Position numbers and translations under genes: made by a program. From assembly GCA_041662605.1 (NCBI GenBank), contig JBAZSD010000011.1:1-64000 (forward strand): a stretch of 64,000 nt of DNA, given 5' to 3'. The stretch comes from Desulfomonilaceae bacterium. Its GTDB lineage: Bacteria; Desulfobacterota; Desulfomonilia; Desulfomonilales; Desulfomonilaceae. Positions 61,055 to 64,000 of the stretch are shown one piece after another; the stretch's first letter is position 1; each line of letters begins with the position of its first letter. Below the pieces are notes generated by a model. It saw nothing but the letters and a program-made list of their open reading frames with translations, was not told the origin of the DNA and did no database searches.

Positions 61055-64000
61055 GCCACTTCACCCCCTCGGCTTTTCGGACTGCGACGATCACATCCCT
61101 CTCTGATCCTGTGGGACAATAATAGTTGAAAGAATAGCTAAGCTGAGCGTATGCGCCGATCATCAAAGTCGGCTTCATAACAATCCGAGTCACACTGTTG
61201 TGGCCACCCGACGTCTGTCCTGAGATTTCCGAGTCCGGGACGATAAGTCTTTCTTGAGCATGATACATGAAAGCCTTTCCAACTGGGATTCTGTGACTTA
61301 CCACAGCTCTGGCCACGGTCAAGCCGTTCACATTGAAACACTCTACCCAGTCATTGTCTTTGATGTCGACGGAAGTGGCGTCCTCGTTGTTCATCCAGAT
61401 AGTGGCGCCTCCGCGAAACAGGGTGAGCATAATCAGAGTTTCCGCATACGTGCTATGAATGGACCACTTGGAATGAGGAGAAATATAATTCAAGACTATC
61501 GTTTTCGAGGCCCGCTGGTCCAGACGAACAGAACCCAGCGCATCCATGTTGAGAGGTGGACGGAAAATCGGCAATCCCTCTCCAAATGCCAACATCCATT
61601 CGTGATCCAGATAAAAGTGCGCTCGGCCCGTGAGCGTACGAAAAGGAACCCGTTCCTCATAGTTGATAACAAAAGCGGAATATCTCCGATTTTCAGACTC
61701 TACACCACTCCACGTGGGTGAGGTCATTATTTTTCTGGGCTGAACGGTCAGGTCGGAGAATGTGAGTTTTTCCTCTTCTCTGCCTGCGCTCAAATGAGCC
61801 AGTTTTAAGCCTGTTCTTTTCTCCAACTCCGTCCATGACTTGACAGCGACACTTCCATTCGTCTCGGGCGAAAGAGTGAGAATTGCCTCTGCCACCTGTT
61901 TGCTGTATTTTAGTTCCGGCATGCCGAATGTTAATCCAGGATCTTTGACCGTCCCGAGGATGCTTCTCAGACGCGTGTATTCCTGGGAGGGGTTCCATGT
62001 TACGCCCTTTGCGCCAATGGTTCCGTCCACGAGCATGGGTCCGAGGGCGTTCATCATTTTGTGAGCGTTTGGGAAATCACGGGTCAGTATCTGCAGATTA
62101 GGCATCGTCTTGCCTGGTATGGGCTCCGCTTCTCCCTTTTTCCAATCCAGGACACGCGACTGAGCGATTTCTCCTGGGGAATCATGGAGTAGAGGGGTTG
62201 CTACAATATCCTTGCGGACTCCGAGATGAGATCCGGATAGCTCCGAAAACTTGGCAGCAATTGCAGAGAAATGGTCCCAATCGCTTTTCGTGTCCCACGG
62301 TGGATCAATGGCAGGATTAAATGGGTGAATAAAAGGGTGGAGATCAGTTGTGCTGAGATCGTGGATCTCATACCAACTCGCTGCCGGTAAAACCACATCA
62401 GAATATAGATCGCTTGTAGACATACGAAAGTCCAAGGACACCAGAAGATCTAGTTTACCTTCCGGCGCCTGGTCTCTCCATTTTATCTCTCTCGGTCTCA
62501 ATTTGCTTTCATGCCCCAATATGGAGCTATGTGTTCCCAACAAGTTTTTCAGGAAATATTCGTGTCCTTTTCCGCTTGACCCCAGGAGATTGGAACGCCA
62601 GATAAACAGCAAACGTGGGAAATTTACAGGGTTGTCAGGGTCTTCGGCCGCAAAACTCAATCGGCCGTCCTTAAGCTTGCCAACAATGTTGGAGATAATT
62701 TCCTCATCTGTTACGCATCCCTCAGAGGTCGCTTGTATGCAAAGATCCAGAGGGTTTTGATCGAACTGTGGATAGCTCGGCAACCAGCCCATACGAGTGG
62801 AAATTACATTGTAGTCCGCAGGATGTTCCGGAAGATCGGAAGGAGCAAGAGGAGAAGCGAGGCTTCTTGCGTCGAGAGTATCATACCGCCACTGTCCGGT
62901 AGCAAAATAGAAGAAAGACGTCCCGTTGATTTGACGTGGTGGCCTAATCCAATCCAGTCCAAACGCGATCGTTGACCAGCCCACGAGCGGTCGAACTTTT
63001 TCCTGACCGGTATAATGGGCCCAACCACCTCCGTTCACTCCCTGGCAACCGCAAAGGGATGTCAAGTTGAGGATCGTTCTATAGGTCATGTCAGAGTGAA
63101 ACCAGTGATTCGTTCCAGACCCCAACAATATCATGGATTTTCCATGGGTTTTCTCAGCATTCTCGGCGAATTCCCTGGCTACTGCAATTACATCGTTAGC
63201 CGGCACTCCTGTTATCCCCTCCTGCCATGCCGGTGTATAGGGGTTCGGATCATCGTAAGCCCGAGTGTTGTCAACAAGAGGCTCACGCTCAATTCCGAGG
63301 TTAGCTACCATTAAATCAAAGACGGTAGTGACAAGGATCTCTTCTCCCTGTACGAAAATTCTCTTGACCGGCGCGGTTCCTGTCCTGATCTTTGACCCTT
63401 CAAGGCCAAAGAAAGGAAATTTTACGGAAACCCATCGATCATTATCATCAGCAAAACTGAGGGCCGGGTTCACTTCAGATCCCGTAATCGAATCCTCCAG
63501 CTTCAGATTCCATCTGCCTTCTTCGTCCCACCGACTGCCCATGGTTCCATTTGGCGCAACAAATGATCTGGAATTTGTATCAAAATAAACAGTTTTCCAT
63601 TCTGGTTTTTTTGTTGGCAAACCAAGGTCGGACGCCCTAAGAAAACGGTCTGAAACGTATTCATCAAGATCCGGTTTTAGACGAACGGCGAACGGCAGAT
63701 CGGTAAAACTCTTTGCATAGGTCGTGAAATAATCCGACGGGTGATCAAGATAGAATTCCTTGATCACTACAAATGTCATCGCCATGGCCATGGCAGAATC
63801 CGTGCCGGCCTTCGCAGGAAGCCAGGTGTCCGAGAATTTGACATATTCAGTGTAGTCTGGTGAAACTGCGACCACTTTTGCTCCTCGGTAACGGGCCTCA
63901 GAGAAGAAATGGGCGTCGGGTGTACGAGTCATTGGTAGATTGGTTCCCCACACGATCATGTAAGTCGACTCGAACCAGTCGGCGCTTTCTGGAACATCCG
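61044..64000 (-). CDS. narG: Respiratory nitrate reductase alpha subunit NarG (partial)
   Basis: C-terminal 984 or so residues of the molybdenum catalytic subunit. The gene continues beyond the window edge: the frame is open to 64000 with DVPESADWFESTY ahead of the first internal Met. Diagnostic stretches are WGTNLPMTRTPDAHFFSEAR, VVAVSPDYTEYVKFSDTWLP, CGCQGVNGGGWAHYTGQEKV, LPAASWYEIHDLSTTDLHPF and the C-terminal LSYSFNYYCPTGSERD. The N-terminal iron-sulfur cluster and the Mo-ligating Asp lie outside the window, so activity cannot be judged. NarG is cytoplasmic here or exported; that depends on the missing N terminus. Confidence 0.95.
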   Translation of the reverse strand, partial: DVPESADWFESTYMIVWGTNLPMTRTPDAHFFSEARYRGAKVVAVSPDYTEYVKFSDTWLPAKAGTDSAMAMAMTFVVIKEFYLDHPSDYFTTYAKSFTDLPFAVRLKPDLDEYVSDRFLRASDLGLPTKKPEWKTVYFDTNSRSFVAPNGTMGSRWDEEGRWNLKLEDSITGSEVNPALSFADDNDRWVSVKFPFFGLEGSKIRTGTAPVKRIFVQGEEILVTTVFDLMVANLGIEREPLVDNTRAYDDPNPYTPAWQEGITGVPANDVIAVAREFAENAEKTHGKSMILLGSGTNHWFHSDMTYRTILNLTSLCGCQGVNGGGWAHYTGQEKVRPLVGWSTIAFGLDWIRPPRQINGTSFFYFATGQWRYDTLDARSLASPLAPSDLPEHPADYNVISTRMGWLPSYPQFDQNPLDLCIQATSEGCVTDEEIISNIVGKLKDGRLSFAAEDPDNPVNFPRLLFIWRSNLLGSSGKGHEYFLKNLLGTHSSILGHESKLRPREIKWRDQAPEGKLDLLVSLDFRMSTSDLYSDVVLPAASWYEIHDLSTTDLHPFIHPFNPAIDPPWDTKSDWDHFSAIAAKFSELSGSHLGVRKDIVATPLLHDSPGEIAQSRVLDWKKGEAEPIPGKTMPNLQILTRDFPNAHKMMNALGPMLVDGTIGAKGVTWNPSQEYTRLRSILGTVKDPGLTFGMPELKYSKQVAEAILTLSPETNGSVAVKSWTELEKRTGLKLAHLSAGREEEKLTFSDLTVQPRKIMTSPTWSGVESENRRYSAFVINYEERVPFRTLTGRAHFYLDHEWMLAFGEGLPIFRPPLNMDALGSVRLDQRASKTIVLNYISPHSKWSIHSTYAETLIMLTLFRGGATIWMNNEDATSVDIKDNDWVECFNVNGLTVARAVVSHRIPVGKAFMYHAQERLIVPDSEISGQTSGGHNSVTRIVMKPTLMIGAYAQLSYSFNYYCPTGSERDVIVAVRKAEGVKWHED

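Overview
The window looks like a chromosomal segment of an anaerobic or facultative Gram-negative bacterium with a wide range of carbon sources. My best guess, by inference and not proven, is a deltaproteobacterial (Desulfobacterota) acid-degrading organism. The reasons are: several CoA-based acid-oxidation modules (three AMP-forming acyl-CoA synthetases and three acyl-CoA dehydrogenases), a branched-chain-amino-acid-type ABC importer wired to acyl-CoA genes, a TRAP importer wired to a molybdenum hydroxylase, a small protein with a corrinoid-protein-type 4Fe-4S motif, and a narGHJI operon. I saw no rRNA, tRNA, CRISPR array or intact insertion sequence.

Layout. (1) 0.3-11.3 kb is a cell-surface glycan locus: a fused GT2/GT4 glycosyltransferase on the minus strand, then on the plus strand a polysaccharide deacetylase, an MsbA-like ABC exporter, two GNAT/FemAB-like acyltransferases, a GT2 glycosyltransferase, a BcsL-like acyltransferase and an AT-rich aminoglycoside-phosphotransferase-like kinase. 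(2) 11.3-11.9 kb is a gene graveyard holding a broken copy of the 3' end of the GT2 gene, a TIM-barrel isomerase remnant and a 13-bp inverted repeat. (3) 11.9-26.3 kb is fatty or aromatic acid metabolism: a purine-type permease with a hotdog thioesterase, a lone crotonase, then a TetR-led nine-gene minus-strand run (3-hydroxyacyl-CoA dehydrogenase, thiolase, livF, livG, long-chain acyl-CoA synthetase, livH, livM, substrate-binding protein). An acyl-CoA dehydrogenase diverges from it, and the two sides share a probable operator. (4) 26.4-37.6 kb holds a FadR-type regulator, a receiver-only response regulator and a small secreted protein, divergent from an eight-gene uptake-activation-oxidation operon: acyl-CoA synthetase, DctPQM TRAP transporter, acyl-CoA dehydrogenase and a three-subunit molybdenum hydroxylase.

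(5) 37.6-53.1 kb is mixed: a B12-binding radical SAM enzyme, four metallo-beta-lactamase-fold proteins (one a secreted fusion with two rhodanese domains), a 4Fe-4S protein, a histidine-kinase remnant, a YheT-like hydrolase, a SNF2 helicase coupled to a SWIM zinc-finger protein, a TauE/SafE exporter and a repeat-rich secreted protein. (6) 53.1-56.6 kb is an AidB-like acyl-CoA dehydrogenase plus an acyl-CoA synthetase behind a palindromic operator candidate. (7) 56.7-64.0 kb on the minus strand is narGHJI (narG cut by the window end), followed by a TDT-family carrier and a TetR regulator.

How it fits together: regions 3, 4 and 6 each pair CoA activation with oxidation (plus dedicated uptake in 3 and 4) under their own regulator, and the electrons released could feed a respiratory chain that includes the nitrate reductase of region 7. 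Substrates cannot be read from sequence alone.
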